Source: Phnomibacter ginsenosidimutans
GTDB taxonomy: Bacteria > Bacteroidota > Bacteroidia > Chitinophagales > Chitinophagaceae
Assembly (NCBI RefSeq): GCF_009740285.1
Contig: NZ_CP046566.1
Span: 3,262,658-3,326,657, forward strand
DNA length: 64,000 nucleotides
Direction of reading: 5' to 3'
In this document: positions 10,851 through 20,179 of the stretch, piece after piece
Layout of the letters: the number at the start of each line of letters is the position of its first letter
Numbering within the stretch: position 1 is the stretch's first letter
The notes under the pieces: model-generated
Seen by the model: only the letters and a program-made list of their open reading frames with translations
Database searches by the model: none
Told to the model about the DNA's origin: nothing
Made by a program: the position numbers and the translations under genes

Positions 10851-11771
10851 TTACTTCGGCAACACACTCCAATAAAACAACACAATTCTCCGCCGTTCAT
10901 CATCCACCTGATAATCCGTAATTCGGCTATTCGGATATTGCTCGCCCATCCCAATGATGATGTCTACCGCATCGAGCAATTCAGGATTCAGAAAGCGACT
11001 CTTGCGTTGCTCATACAACTGATGCAATGCTTTGCTCATGGCTTCTGCCCTCAATCGGCTCAACTCTCTGTTGAGGTCTGCCGCAGTTGGTTGTTGCAGG
11101 TTGCCCAGGCTCGTAAGCGTTTGTGCCAGTGCAGATTCCGGATGGATGGGTTGACCATCGGCATAGCCGTAAAATGACAAAGTAGCTTCCCGAGGCAATT
11201 GCGCATACTTGTTGCTGAAAACTATCAGCGAATCGAGCAGTGGCCCAAACATCGTATCTACCAATGCCATGCTGCTATCGGGTATGGTAAACTCGCCGGG
11301 AGCAAAAAATGCAGCGAGGTTAAACATGTTTTGCTTCGCCTTATCCAGCACATCATCAACCATTTTAAATACCACTTGCTGGCGATGACTCATTATAGAA
11401 TCAGTAATCACAGCGGCCAATGATTGTGCTTCTACGGTCAATATTTTCTTATATGTTTTACGAAGAGACTTGCGTTTGCTCATCAGGCTATCCATTACAA
11501 TCACCCGCTTTTGCAAACTATCGTTCCTGTATTGAAATTGCTGAATAGTAGAGCCCACCCTATTAGAAATGCCGGTGTCAACATCAGCATTTTGTAATTT
11601 GAATTGCATCTTTTCTTTCAGCACATTCAAGCTACTGTCTTTTGCCCGAATCTCTGTTTTCACCGGTTGTAATTGCTCACTCAGCTGTGCCTTTCTTGAT
11701 TGATAACAACCTGCCAAAACCCCACTACACAAAATCATCCATAAAAAAAACGGTTGCCGGTTATGCCTCAT
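10851..11771 (-). CDS. Lipoprotein with coiled coil and OmpA-like C-terminal domain
   Basis: 306 residues. A signal peptide ends in the lipobox LAGC (Cys at about 22), so the mature protein should be lipid-anchored. Residues about 30-130 are rich in heptad-like Leu/Lys/Gln and probably coiled. The last 110 residues resemble a divergent OmpA/MotB peptidoglycan-binding domain: SFYGYADGQ, then NRELSRLRAEAMSKAL, then a late DDERRRIVLF stretch with the conserved Arg pair. The start overlaps the stop of the upstream gene by 4 bp (ATGA), so the two are translationally coupled and probably work together at the envelope. The OmpA assignment is by pattern only. Confidence 0.7.
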   Translation of the reverse strand: MRHNRQPFFLWMILCSGVLAGCYQSRKAQLSEQLQPVKTEIRAKDSSLNVLKEKMQFKLQNADVDTGISNRVGSTIQQFQYRNDSLQKRVIVMDSLMSKRKSLRKTYKKILTVEAQSLAAVITDSIMSHRQQVVFKMVDDVLDKAKQNMFNLAAFFAPGEFTIPDSSMALVDTMFGPLLDSLIVFSNKYAQLPREATLSFYGYADGQPIHPESALAQTLTSLGNLQQPTAADLNRELSRLRAEAMSKALHQLYEQRKSRFLNPELLDAVDIIIGMGEQYPNSRITDYQVDDERRRIVLFYWSVLPK

Positions 11772-12241
11772 TGTGGTACTGGTTTAATGTCAAACTTTAC
11801 TTTCAGTTTGTATTGTTGATCAAATCTCTTTCCTTGTGCAGTTGTGTTAGGCTGCACCACTATACGACCCTGCATTTGAGTAGTACCGCCACTTTTCACT
11901 AAGGCCGCATCATATTCATGCAACAACTCTTCCACCGAATACTGACTCTCGAAATATTCCAGAAAAGCAGACTTGGAATGAAAGACGAGTAATTCATTGT
12001 TTAAATCGATGGAAGTGGAAGAAACAGCCCTTTCTGCCGGCATAGGCACTTCTGGCTCCACTGGTACAGAAATGCCGATGGTTGTGCTGAATGCTACACT
12101 GTCTGCTGTTGCTTTTCCATGCACTACCACTGGACTTTCAGGCGATTGCAGCAACATGAGAATGGCCAAAAAACCACCCGTCCAGATGAGTATGATAAAC
12201 CACCGGGCAAAAGTTTGCAGTTGCTGATGCGAAAAGTCCAA
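11768..12241 (-). CDS. Single-pass membrane protein of unknown function, coupled to the OmpA-like lipoprotein
   Basis: 157 residues. One transmembrane helix lies at about 12-31 (WFIILIWTGGFLAILMLL), followed by a Pro/Val-rich linker and a roughly 90-residue soluble domain (LLVFHSKSAFLEYFESQYSVEELLHEYDAALVKSGG) that ends in a beta-rich segment. I do not recognise the family. The order (first gene of an ATGA-overlapping pair with an OmpA-like lipoprotein) suggests a two-part envelope complex linking a membrane to peptidoglycan. That is inference. Confidence 0.65.
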   Translation of the reverse strand: MDFSHQQLQTFARWFIILIWTGGFLAILMLLQSPESPVVVHGKATADSVAFSTTIGISVPVEPEVPMPAERAVSSTSIDLNNELLVFHSKSAFLEYFESQYSVEELLHEYDAALVKSGGTTQMQGRIVVQPNTTAQGKRFDQQYKLKVKFDIKPVPQ

Positions 12242-12350
12242 CCGAAGAAAATTAATAAAAAGGTTTAGGGTTTTGATTGCCTGATGGCGTTGACAAATTT
12301 AGCTACTACATGATTTGTCATAAGCGTAATCCGACCAAGCGGTACTTTTT

Positions 12351-14579
12351 TTAGTTCAACGCTGATTGCATGTATTTTTCGCAACGGTCAATGTCTTCGA
12401 GAGCCAATTGTTTAAACTGCATAAATACAGCCATTGCATCTGCCAAACAGCCTTGCTCGGCCAGCAATGATCGCAATTGCAACAACTGAAATCCCGCAGC
12501 AGATTCTGTACCAATGGCAGCAAGTGTACCCGACATTTTATGCGCCAATGCTGCGGCAGTTATACAATCTTCGGTTTCCATAGCGGCCTCCAATTGCTGC
12601 AGCATTGCAGGAAAATGTTGTAAAAAAATGGGGATGACTTTTTGTACAACTTCTACTGGCAGCCCGCTGGACAGTGGCCATACATCCGTGTTGGAAGGCA
12701 ATGCATTTCCATTGATCTTATTCGGTAAATGCTTTTGCAGCAAGGTCAATAATTGCTGCTGCTCAAATGGCTTGGGCAAACAATCGGTAAATCCGTCTTC
12801 CAGCAAATCTTTGTTGCCGGAGAGTTGTGTATTTGCAGTCAAGGCTATAACCGGCATTTGCAATTTCAGTTGCTCCCGAATAACCCGCAGGGCCTCAGAA
12901 CCATTCATTACCGGCATGCGAATATCCATCAAGATTAAATCGTACTGTTCGCCTTCGGTTAATCTATCTATTACGTCACCACCATGCTCTGCCAAATGCC
13001 AGGCTATCTTCCATTCTTCAAACAAATACTGCAGAAGTAATTGGTTAATCTCGTTGTCTTCTGCCACCAAAATGCGGGCATTGCTCAGCCATTGCTCATC
13101 GGCTACCGTTTCATTTTCATTAAGCTCACCTTCTTGTATTGGTGCTGCTGCGTCAAAAGGAATGGTTAGTTTAAAAATTGCCCCCTTCCCTGCTTCACTC
13201 TCCAGCGATATTTGTCCATTCATAAGCATTACCAGCCCCTGAACAATTGATAAACCCAAGCCTGTGCCTTCTATGCTATTGGACTGCCGAAGCTGCTGTG
13301 GCGCCTGTTCAAACCGGTTAAAAATGAGTTGGTGATAGGCTTCATCAATACCAATGCCGGAATCTTTTACTTCGAAATAAACCTGATGATTGGGCCCGAC
13401 GGAGGGTAGCAGTCGCACTTTCAATTGTACATAGCCGTGGTCTGTAAATTTGATGGCATTGCCTACCAAATTGAACAACACCTGTTTTACCCGCACCGCA
13501 TCGCCCATTACTGTATCCGGCAATGCAGGGTCTACATCTACATTCCAGCTGAGCCCTTTATCTGCAGCCGCCTGATAAAACATGGGATATACCTGCTTGC
13601 ATAACTCTGCGAGATTTACAGGTCGTTTTTCAATACGCAACCGGCCTTCTTCCAACTTCGAAAAGTCAAGTATATCATTCACCACATTGAGCAGCAATTC
13701 TACTGCATGCCCCATCACATTCACTTGCCGGTGCTGGCGGGCATTGAGGTCCGATCTTTTCAGCAAATCGGCATACCCTTTAATAGCATGGAGGGGTGTT
13801 CGAATTTCATGACTCATGTTGGCCAAAAATTCTTCTTTCACCCGGGCCAGGTTTTCCAGCTCCAGCTTTGATTGCCTTAGTTCTCGAATGAGTTTATCGT
13901 GCTGCAGTAAGCGGCGGATAAGTAAAGTACCCAGTGCTGCAAATGCAATAACAGCGATAACAGATAAAATGCGGCTAAGCAATGAAATGCGTTGCGACAA
14001 ATTATTTCCTTTCGACAATGTTGCTGACAAATTCAGCTCCAGCATCGTTTGCATTCGCAGCGCATAATAGTAAATGCTGTCGTTTAGTTGCTTTTCTATT
14101 GGTGTCATTGCCACGGCAGATACCGCTTTTCTACCGGGCTTTTCCAACTGCTGCAGCAGAGTATCCAAATAAACCGACCGCTCATGCATAAGCTGCAGCA
14201 ATTGCTGCTGTGCATGGTCTTTTTTGGGTGTTGCCATGATGGCTGTTTGCAGGCGTTGCAATGTTTTTTTTACATGCAGCACACTGTCTTTCAGCATCAA
14301 TAAGTTGTTTTGTTGATGAGGCCGCAGCATCCGCTTTCGCAATGCCAAATCCACTTGATTGGTTTGATTCACTACATCTTGCAGCAAGCCATTCATCCTA
14401 AATGTATTGGCTGCTTCCAGTGTGTTTTGTTGCAGGTTGGCAATGGTACTGTTGGTAACATAGTGTGTACTCATAATGGCAGAAATGAGTACAATCAAAA
14501 TGAGAAAAACCAGCAAGAAGGAACGTACTTCATTACCGGTAATTTTTTGCCAGGCGGGTATGGGTGAAGCCCGCTTCAT
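12351..14579 (-). CDS. Hybrid sensor histidine kinase with receiver and HPt domains
   Basis: 742 residues. The first transmembrane helix is at about 19-41. A roughly 155-residue helical extracytoplasmic region (CHASE3-like by appearance) follows, then a second helix near 198-220. The HisKA box is NMSHEIRTPLHAIKG with His257. The HATPase_c domain carries NLVGNAIKF, DSGIGI and GTGLGLSIV. The receiver domain (ARILVAEDNEINQ) has phospho-acceptor Asp552 in LMDIRMP. A C-terminal HPt domain has AALAHKMSG with His near 680. All phosphorelay residues are present. It lies 25 bp downstream of a LytTR response regulator on the same strand, so the relay probably ends on that regulator. Confidence 0.93.
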   Translation of the reverse strand: MKRASPIPAWQKITGNEVRSFLLVFLILIVLISAIMSTHYVTNSTIANLQQNTLEAANTFRMNGLLQDVVNQTNQVDLALRKRMLRPHQQNNLLMLKDSVLHVKKTLQRLQTAIMATPKKDHAQQQLLQLMHERSVYLDTLLQQLEKPGRKAVSAVAMTPIEKQLNDSIYYYALRMQTMLELNLSATLSKGNNLSQRISLLSRILSVIAVIAFAALGTLLIRRLLQHDKLIRELRQSKLELENLARVKEEFLANMSHEIRTPLHAIKGYADLLKRSDLNARQHRQVNVMGHAVELLLNVVNDILDFSKLEEGRLRIEKRPVNLAELCKQVYPMFYQAAADKGLSWNVDVDPALPDTVMGDAVRVKQVLFNLVGNAIKFTDHGYVQLKVRLLPSVGPNHQVYFEVKDSGIGIDEAYHQLIFNRFEQAPQQLRQSNSIEGTGLGLSIVQGLVMLMNGQISLESEAGKGAIFKLTIPFDAAAPIQEGELNENETVADEQWLSNARILVAEDNEINQLLLQYLFEEWKIAWHLAEHGGDVIDRLTEGEQYDLILMDIRMPVMNGSEALRVIREQLKLQMPVIALTANTQLSGNKDLLEDGFTDCLPKPFEQQQLLTLLQKHLPNKINGNALPSNTDVWPLSSGLPVEVVQKVIPIFLQHFPAMLQQLEAAMETEDCITAAALAHKMSGTLAAIGTESAAGFQLLQLRSLLAEQGCLADAMAVFMQFKQLALEDIDRCEKYMQSALN

Positions 14580-14604
14580 TGCAGGGCTACTTGTTTACAG
14601 CTAC

Positions 14605-15312
14605 TCACAGTTTTTTCTGATTGATTTCTGCGAATAACTCGGCACGATACGTGTCAGACACAGGCAGTCGCTGCTGGCCAATAATAATATTGCCGGCTTC
14701 TACACCACTTACGGCCCGTAGTGCTACCATATAGCTGCGGTGTATGCGCATAAAGCCATAGGCTTTTAGTTTTTCTTCCATTTGCTTCATGGTGCCAAGC
14801 ATGGTAAAAAAACGGTTGCCGGTATGCAATTTCAAATAATCGCCCAAGGCTTCTACATACAAAATATCTGCAATGGATAATTTGACCAACGCTTTGTGAT
14901 CCCGTACAAATATGCAGGCATCATCTTCTGACCCGGCCGCCGGCTTTTCTTGCTCACAAGTGCGTTTTATTTTTTCTGCTGCCTGCAAAAAACGCTCCTG
15001 CGTAATTGGCTTCACCAAATAGTCGGTAGCCTCGAGTGCAAAAGCTTCCGGGCCATACTCACGGCTGGCGGTAGTAAATACAATCAATGGTCTGGGCGAT
15101 AAGGCTTCGGCAAGTGCAATGCCAGACATGCCTTTCATATTGATATCTAAAAACAACAAATCAACCGGGTGCTTTTGGAAAGCAGCCGCCGCAGTTTTTG
15201 CATCCTCAAATTCACCTTGCAGGTGAAGCCAGGACAACTGTGAAATGTAATACTGCAGAATAGCTCTGGACACGGGCTCATCATCCACAATGTAGCAAGT
15301 TATCACGCTCAT
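14605..15312 (-). CDS. LytTR-family response regulator
   Basis: 235 residues from ATG 15312 (MSVITCYIVDDEP). An upstream in-frame ATG at 15333 only adds seven residues. The N-terminal receiver domain has the DDEP acidic pair and the acceptor Asp in LLFLDINMKGMSG. The C-terminal LytTR DNA-binding domain (about 135-230) has VRDHKALVKLSIADILYVEALGDYLKLHT and MRIHRSYMV. It is the first gene of a likely two-gene unit with the hybrid kinase downstream. Confidence 0.92.
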   Translation of the reverse strand: MSVITCYIVDDEPVSRAILQYYISQLSWLHLQGEFEDAKTAAAAFQKHPVDLLFLDINMKGMSGIALAEALSPRPLIVFTTASREYGPEAFALEATDYLVKPITQERFLQAAEKIKRTCEQEKPAAGSEDDACIFVRDHKALVKLSIADILYVEALGDYLKLHTGNRFFTMLGTMKQMEEKLKAYGFMRIHRSYMVALRAVSGVEAGNIIIGQQRLPVSDTYRAELFAEINQKKL

Positions 15313-15580
15313 GGCAAGTAAAGGCTCTTTCAAAAGAGCAATATTTTAATTCTTCTGGTAGGGTAGGCGCAATATATTATTAAGCCCAATACCCGCAAAA
15401 AAGAATCGACAAATACCGCTGATTTTTGGATGGCGCAACATTCTTATCTGGTGCGGGTATTCGTCATAGTACGCCTCCCTTTTTCCCCAATGGCAAAGGT
15501 TATCCGGCTATCCGAACCTGGTGCTGTTGCATACTCAATCGTTGTACCTTTTGCAACATTTTTATAGCTCCCAGTTCCTT

Positions 15581-16465
15581 ATGTATACAAATACCAACCT
15601 TCGCAGCCGGGTCCTCGTTTTAGGTGGCACCACCTTCGATCATATTGTGTACCTCGACGAACTGCCCAAGGGCAATCCCGTTACCATCCATCAATGTCGC
15701 TTTCAGGAAACGATTGGCAGCACCGGCACCGGAAAATCGTGGGCTTTACACAAGTTGGGTGTTCAAGTACACCTCATCAGTGCTGTTGGCAATGATAGCT
15801 GGGGCCAACAAATACAAACTGTGTTGCATAAGCAAGGCATCAGTCATGAACTGATAACAGATGTTACCGGAACGGAACGACACATCAACCTGATGGATAA
15901 ATATGGAAAGCGCATCTCCATTTTTGTTACCACAAGCAGCAACTCTATCAACTTTTCTACACAAAATCTTCAAGCACAGCTGGATGACCATGATGTAATA
16001 GTGCTGAACATTATCGGCTATTGCCAGCCCTGGGCTGATCAGGTAAAAGCATGCAACAAACCCGTTTGGACAGACCTGCATGATTTTGATGGCAGTAGCA
16101 GCTACCATCAGCCTTTTATCGACGCTGCACAATACATTCAACTTAGTAGCGATAACCTGAGTGATTACCGCAGCCTGATGGAAAATTTAATGGCCACGGG
16201 CAAGGAGCTGGTGGTATGTACCCATGCAGAAAAAGGAGTATCGGCCATTTCCAACACTACCGGCTGGATTGATTTGCCAGCCATGGAAGTGCCAGTAGTA
16301 GATAGCAATGGAGCCGGAGATAACTTTTTTGCAGGGCTGCTGTTTGGCTGGCTACAACAATTGCCACTGGTTCAGTGCCTGCAACTGGGCACCAAAGCAG
16401 CTGCACTTTGTGTACAATCTCCACAATTGGTTTCGGCCTCACTCAACGAAGCCTTGCTTACTTAG
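15581..16465 (+). CDS. PfkB-family carbohydrate kinase
   Basis: 294 residues from ATG 15581. The ribokinase fold is shown by LVLGGTTFDHIVYLDELPKG near the start and the C-terminal signature VVDSNGAGDNFFAGLLFG (about 240-260), with the catalytic Asp in GAGD and the anion hole. The usual second Gly pair is altered (ETIGSTGTGKSWALHKLG instead of GGxxN), so the substrate is uncertain. Ribose, adenosine or fructose-type substrates all remain possible. A longer ORF beginning at 15521 has no support. A promoter-like TACCTTTTG sits at 15545. Confidence 0.85.
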   Translation: MYTNTNLRSRVLVLGGTTFDHIVYLDELPKGNPVTIHQCRFQETIGSTGTGKSWALHKLGVQVHLISAVGNDSWGQQIQTVLHKQGISHELITDVTGTERHINLMDKYGKRISIFVTTSSNSINFSTQNLQAQLDDHDVIVLNIIGYCQPWADQVKACNKPVWTDLHDFDGSSSYHQPFIDAAQYIQLSSDNLSDYRSLMENLMATGKELVVCTHAEKGVSAISNTTGWIDLPAMEVPVVDSNGAGDNFFAGLLFGWLQQLPLVQCLQLGTKAAALCVQSPQLVSASLNEALLT

Positions 16466-16545
16466 GCCAATTTCGATTTTAGCATTCGTGTAAAGCCTTA
16501 CTTTCACGCCTCCTTTTAAGCATTTTTCAAAGTGTACTTGCAGAT

Positions 16546-17792
16546 ATGAAAAACAAGCTGACCATTTACATCCTCGTAGCTATGCTTATTGGCGTAGTTG
16601 TAGGCTATTTTATACACAATACCGGCAATGCCGACCTCATTAAGAGTTTCAGTACCAATATCAAATTGCTGGCCACCATCTTTATCCGGTTGGTGCAAAT
16701 GATTATTGCGCCATTGGTATTTAGTACGCTGGTAGTGGGCATAGCCAAACTGGGCGACCTCAAAGCGGTAGGCCGCGTTGGCGGCAAAGCCTTATTATGG
16801 TTTGTAACGGCGTCGCTTATTTCTCTACTTATTGGTATGCTGGTGGTAAACGTAACGCAGCCGGGCGTTGGTATGAATCCTGCCGGGGTAGACGCCAGTG
16901 GCGTGGCCGATGTAGTAGGTAAAACCAAAAGCTTTTCTCTCCAAAACTTCGTAGAGCACATTGTACCCAAAAGTGTGTTCGAAGCCATGGCCACCAATGA
17001 AATTTTGCAACTGGTGGTGTTCTCCATCTTTTTGGCGTAGCCATGGCCGGCATGGGCGACAAAGCAAAGCCACTCATCAAAGCCCTCGATGTACTGGCAC
17101 ATGTAGTGTTAAAAATGGTTGGGTATGTAATGCTGACGGCACCGCTGGGGGTATTTGGCGCCATTGCAGCTGCCATTGCCATTAATGGTCTCGATGTTTT
17201 GATTGTTTACATAAAATACTTCGGTGCTTTCCTATCTGGCATTGCATTGCTCTGGGTGTTTTTGCTGATAGTGGGTTACATTTTCTTGGGTAAAAGATTG
17301 GCACCGCTGGTAAAGCGTTTGGGGCAGCCCATGCTCATTGCTTTCAGTACCACCAGCAGCGAAGCAGTGTTTCCGAAACTCACAGAAGAACTGGAACGCT
17401 TTGGTTGTAAGGATAAAATTGTATCGTTCATTTTGCCTCTCGGATATTCCTTTAACCTGGACGGCAGCATGATGTACATGACTTTTGCCAGCATTTTTAT
17501 TGCACAGGCATATGGCATTCACCTCGATTTGGGCACACAGCTCACTATGCTGCTGGTGCTCATGCTGAGCAGCAAGGGCGTGGCTGGTGTACCAAGGGCC
17601 AGCCTGGTGGTAGTAGCTGCTACCTGTGGCATGTTTAATATTCCGGTAGAAGGCATTGCACTCATTTTACCTATCGATCATTTCTGCGACATGTTCAGAA
17701 GCGGTACCAACGTACTGGGCAATGCATTGGCCACAACGGTGGTAAGCAAATGGGAAGGCGAACTGGCAGAAGAAGCACCGTTGGCTGCATAG
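16546..17792 (+). CDS. Dicarboxylate/amino acid:cation symporter (DAACS, GltP/DctA type), one apparent frameshift
   Basis: The frame breaks in VFSIF|FGVAMAGMGDKA at 17029-17033, where the run has five T instead of the six needed. With one T restored the protein is 415 residues, normal for the family. Eight transmembrane segments plus the hairpins are visible. The HP1 serine-rich motif reads AFSTTSSEAVFPKL, and helix 7 and HP2 carry GYSFNLDGSMMYM and SSKGVAGVPRASLVV. Family members import glutamate, aspartate or C4-dicarboxylates with Na+ or H+ across the inner membrane. The T-run loss is typical of a sequencing error. If real, the protein is cut after about 164 residues and inactive. Confidence 0.88.
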
Positions 17793-17854
17793 CATTTGCA
17801 GTTAAACAGGTCTTAACAAACCATCGTGTAATAAAGCCTTTAATTTGCGACTCA

Positions 17855-18844
17855 ATGTCATTCCCCATGTTGCCCAATTCTCTCAAACGATTTTTCGTTG
17901 TCTTGTTTTTAATGGTTGCTGTTTCTTCGGGCCTGCTGGCTCAACAAGATTCTTTGTATTTGCACAACCAGTACAGCCCCATTAAAAATACCGGGGTAAC
18001 CGTGAATGGCAATGCGTTGGAAACAAACGGCAGCGGTCTTGTGATCATCAAGGGGTTGAAGGCTTCGGACAGTTTGCGCATTGAAGCACCACATCACGAT
18101 GCTGTATCGCTGGCCGCTTCCACGGTGAGCAATGGCCAAAAAATTTCGTTGAACAAACATTTCACCTGGCAAGACCTGCTCACCCCCATGTTCTACATCA
18201 TTAATGGTGGGTTGTATCTGTTATTGTTCATCATTTTTGCAGAAACAGGTTTGTTTGCCGGCTTCTTTTTACCCGGCGATAGCTTATTGTTTGTTGCAGG
18301 TATTTATAGTACCGAACTCGCATCCGAATTCCCCATTCATGGTGGTGGCGATGTGGTAAACCTCTTGTTGCTTTGGATTCTGATTTCTGCCTGTGGCATT
18401 TTGGGTAATATGGTAGGCTACTGGACCGGCCGTAAGGTGGGACCTGCCATGTACCATTGGAAGGAAAATTTCTTTTTCAAAAGGAAGTACCTCTACGAAG
18501 CACACGACTTTTTTGAAAAGCATGGCGGTCTGGCCATTATTGGTGCCCGCTTCCTGCCCTTCATCCGCACTTTTGCGCCTATTGTAGCCGGCATAGTAGA
18601 TATGAGCCGCCCTAAGTTTATGTTTTACAACATTACTGGTTCGCTGCTGTGGGTATTCAGCATGTTGTTTGCCGGTCATTATCTGCAAAAATTTATACTC
18701 AGTCAGTTTGGTTTCGATCTCAAATCTCATCTCGAAGTAATTGTAATAGGTATTGTACTGGTAACAACAGCGCCTGTTATCTGGAAGATTTTTTTCAGCA
18801 AAAAGAAAGCAGCAACCCCGTCAGATTCCGCAACTAAACAATAG
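17855..18844 (+). CDS. DedA/VTT-domain membrane protein with an exported N-terminal domain
   Basis: 329 residues from ATG 17855 (17867 is also possible). DedA proteins are usually 200-250 residues. This one has a signal peptide (ending SSGLLAQQ) and a roughly 85-residue beta-rich region (SPIKNTGVTVNGNALETNGS, LKASDSLRIEA) resembling a carboxypeptidase-regulatory or Ig-like fold before the DedA core. The core shows FAETGLFAGFFLPGDSLLF, GNMVGYWTGRKVG, and GARFLPFIRTFAPIVAGIVDM, the conserved VTT Arg/Pro motif. DedA proteins are polytopic inner-membrane proteins linked to lipid scrambling or flipping. The gene follows the symporter by about 60 bp. Confidence 0.85.
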   Translation: MSFPMLPNSLKRFFVVLFLMVAVSSGLLAQQDSLYLHNQYSPIKNTGVTVNGNALETNGSGLVIIKGLKASDSLRIEAPHHDAVSLAASTVSNGQKISLNKHFTWQDLLTPMFYIINGGLYLLLFIIFAETGLFAGFFLPGDSLLFVAGIYSTELASEFPIHGGGDVVNLLLLWILISACGILGNMVGYWTGRKVGPAMYHWKENFFFKRKYLYEAHDFFEKHGGLAIIGARFLPFIRTFAPIVAGIVDMSRPKFMFYNITGSLLWVFSMLFAGHYLQKFILSQFGFDLKSHLEVIVIGIVLVTTAPVIWKIFFSKKKAATPSDSATKQ

Positions 18845-18871
18845 ATTGCGAATTCTAACAAACTGATTGCT

Positions 18872-20126
18872 GTGAACGCTTCTCTCTCCAACAAACAAGC
18901 CGGTATTTTTTCCATTCCGGTGCTGGTGGCTGCATTAGGATACTTTGTTGATATTTATGATTTGCTGTTGTTCAGCATCATACGGGTGCCCAGCCTGAGA
19001 GATTTGGGTCTTACCGACGAACTCATTAAAACCGATGGTGAACGGATCATCAGCTGGCAAATGGCCGGCCTCATGATTGGCGGTGTGCTATGGGGTGTGC
19101 TTGGCGATAAGAAAGGCAGGCTGAGTGTACTCTTCGGTTCCATCCTGTTGTATTCATTGGCCAATATTGCCAACGGCTTTGTTACCACTACCGATCAGTA
19201 TGCCATCATTCGTTTTATTGCGGGTATTGGTTTGGCAGGTGAGCTGGGTGCAGGCATTACCCTGGTAAGCGAACTTACCCCAAAAGAAAAACGCGGCGTA
19301 GCGACCTCGCTGGTAGCCGGCATTGGATTGACCGGCGCAGTGGTGGCCTTCATCATGAAAGAAAACTTTGGCTGGCGTACCTGTTATTTTATTGGTGGCG
19401 GTTTAGGCTTTTTGCTGCTGATACTCCGTATCAGTGTATTTGAATCGGGAATGTTTCATCAGGTAAAAGAAATGAATGTACAGCGGGGCAATTTCTTCAT
19501 GCTCTTTAGCAAATGGGAAAGATTGAAACGCTATATGCTTTCCATTTTTATTGGTTTGCCCACCTGGTTTGTGATTGGCATTTTGGTTACTTTCTCAAAA
19601 GAGTTTGGCGAAGCCTTTGGTATTAAAGAACCTATCGACAGTGGCAAGAGCATCATGTTTGCTTACGCAGCTATTGCTATTGGCGATATACTGATTGGCC
19701 TTATCAGCCAGTGGTTTAAGAGCCGCAAAAAAGCATTGTACCTTTTTTATGGTATCACCATTGTATTTATGATACTCTTTTTTACCAGCCTGTGGAATGG
19801 CAGTGCCAATGCGATGTATTGGATTTGTGCAGGGCTTGGTTTTGGAACGGGCTTCTGGGCCATTTTTGTAACCATGGGTGCCGAGCAGTTTGGCACCAAC
19901 ATACGGGCCACCGCTTGCTACTACCATTCCCAACATGGTGCGGGGCATGCTCACCGTAATGATATTGCCCCTGTTCAAATTTTTCCGGGAGCAAACCGAC
20001 TACGTAACCGGCGGTATCATTACCGGCGCCGTCACCATGGCCATAGCCATTATTGCTGCGGTACTGATAAAAGAAACCTTTCATAAAGATTTGAACTACG
20101 TAGAAGTAGAAGAAATGATGCCTTAG
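18872..20126 (+). CDS. MFS transporter, one apparent frameshift
   Basis: GTG start at 18872, 28 bp after dedA. The MFS loop 2-3 motif is GVLGDKKGRLSVLFG, and about 12 helices are visible. The frame breaks at CTTGCT (19914-19919). Removing one T joins NIRATAATTIPNMV and yields 417 residues ending EVEEMMP. The upstream frame read on would end in a nonsense tail at 20086. The sequence resembles the metabolite:H+ symporter branch (FGTGFWAIFVTMGAEQFGTNIRATA), which carries sugars or organic acids, but the substrate is unknown. The break has the same hexamer context as those in the adhesin genes. Confidence 0.85.
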
Positions 20127-20179
20127 CATCATTTTTGCAGCAGAGATTCCGCATTTATTTTTTGCTACCATAAAAGCAC

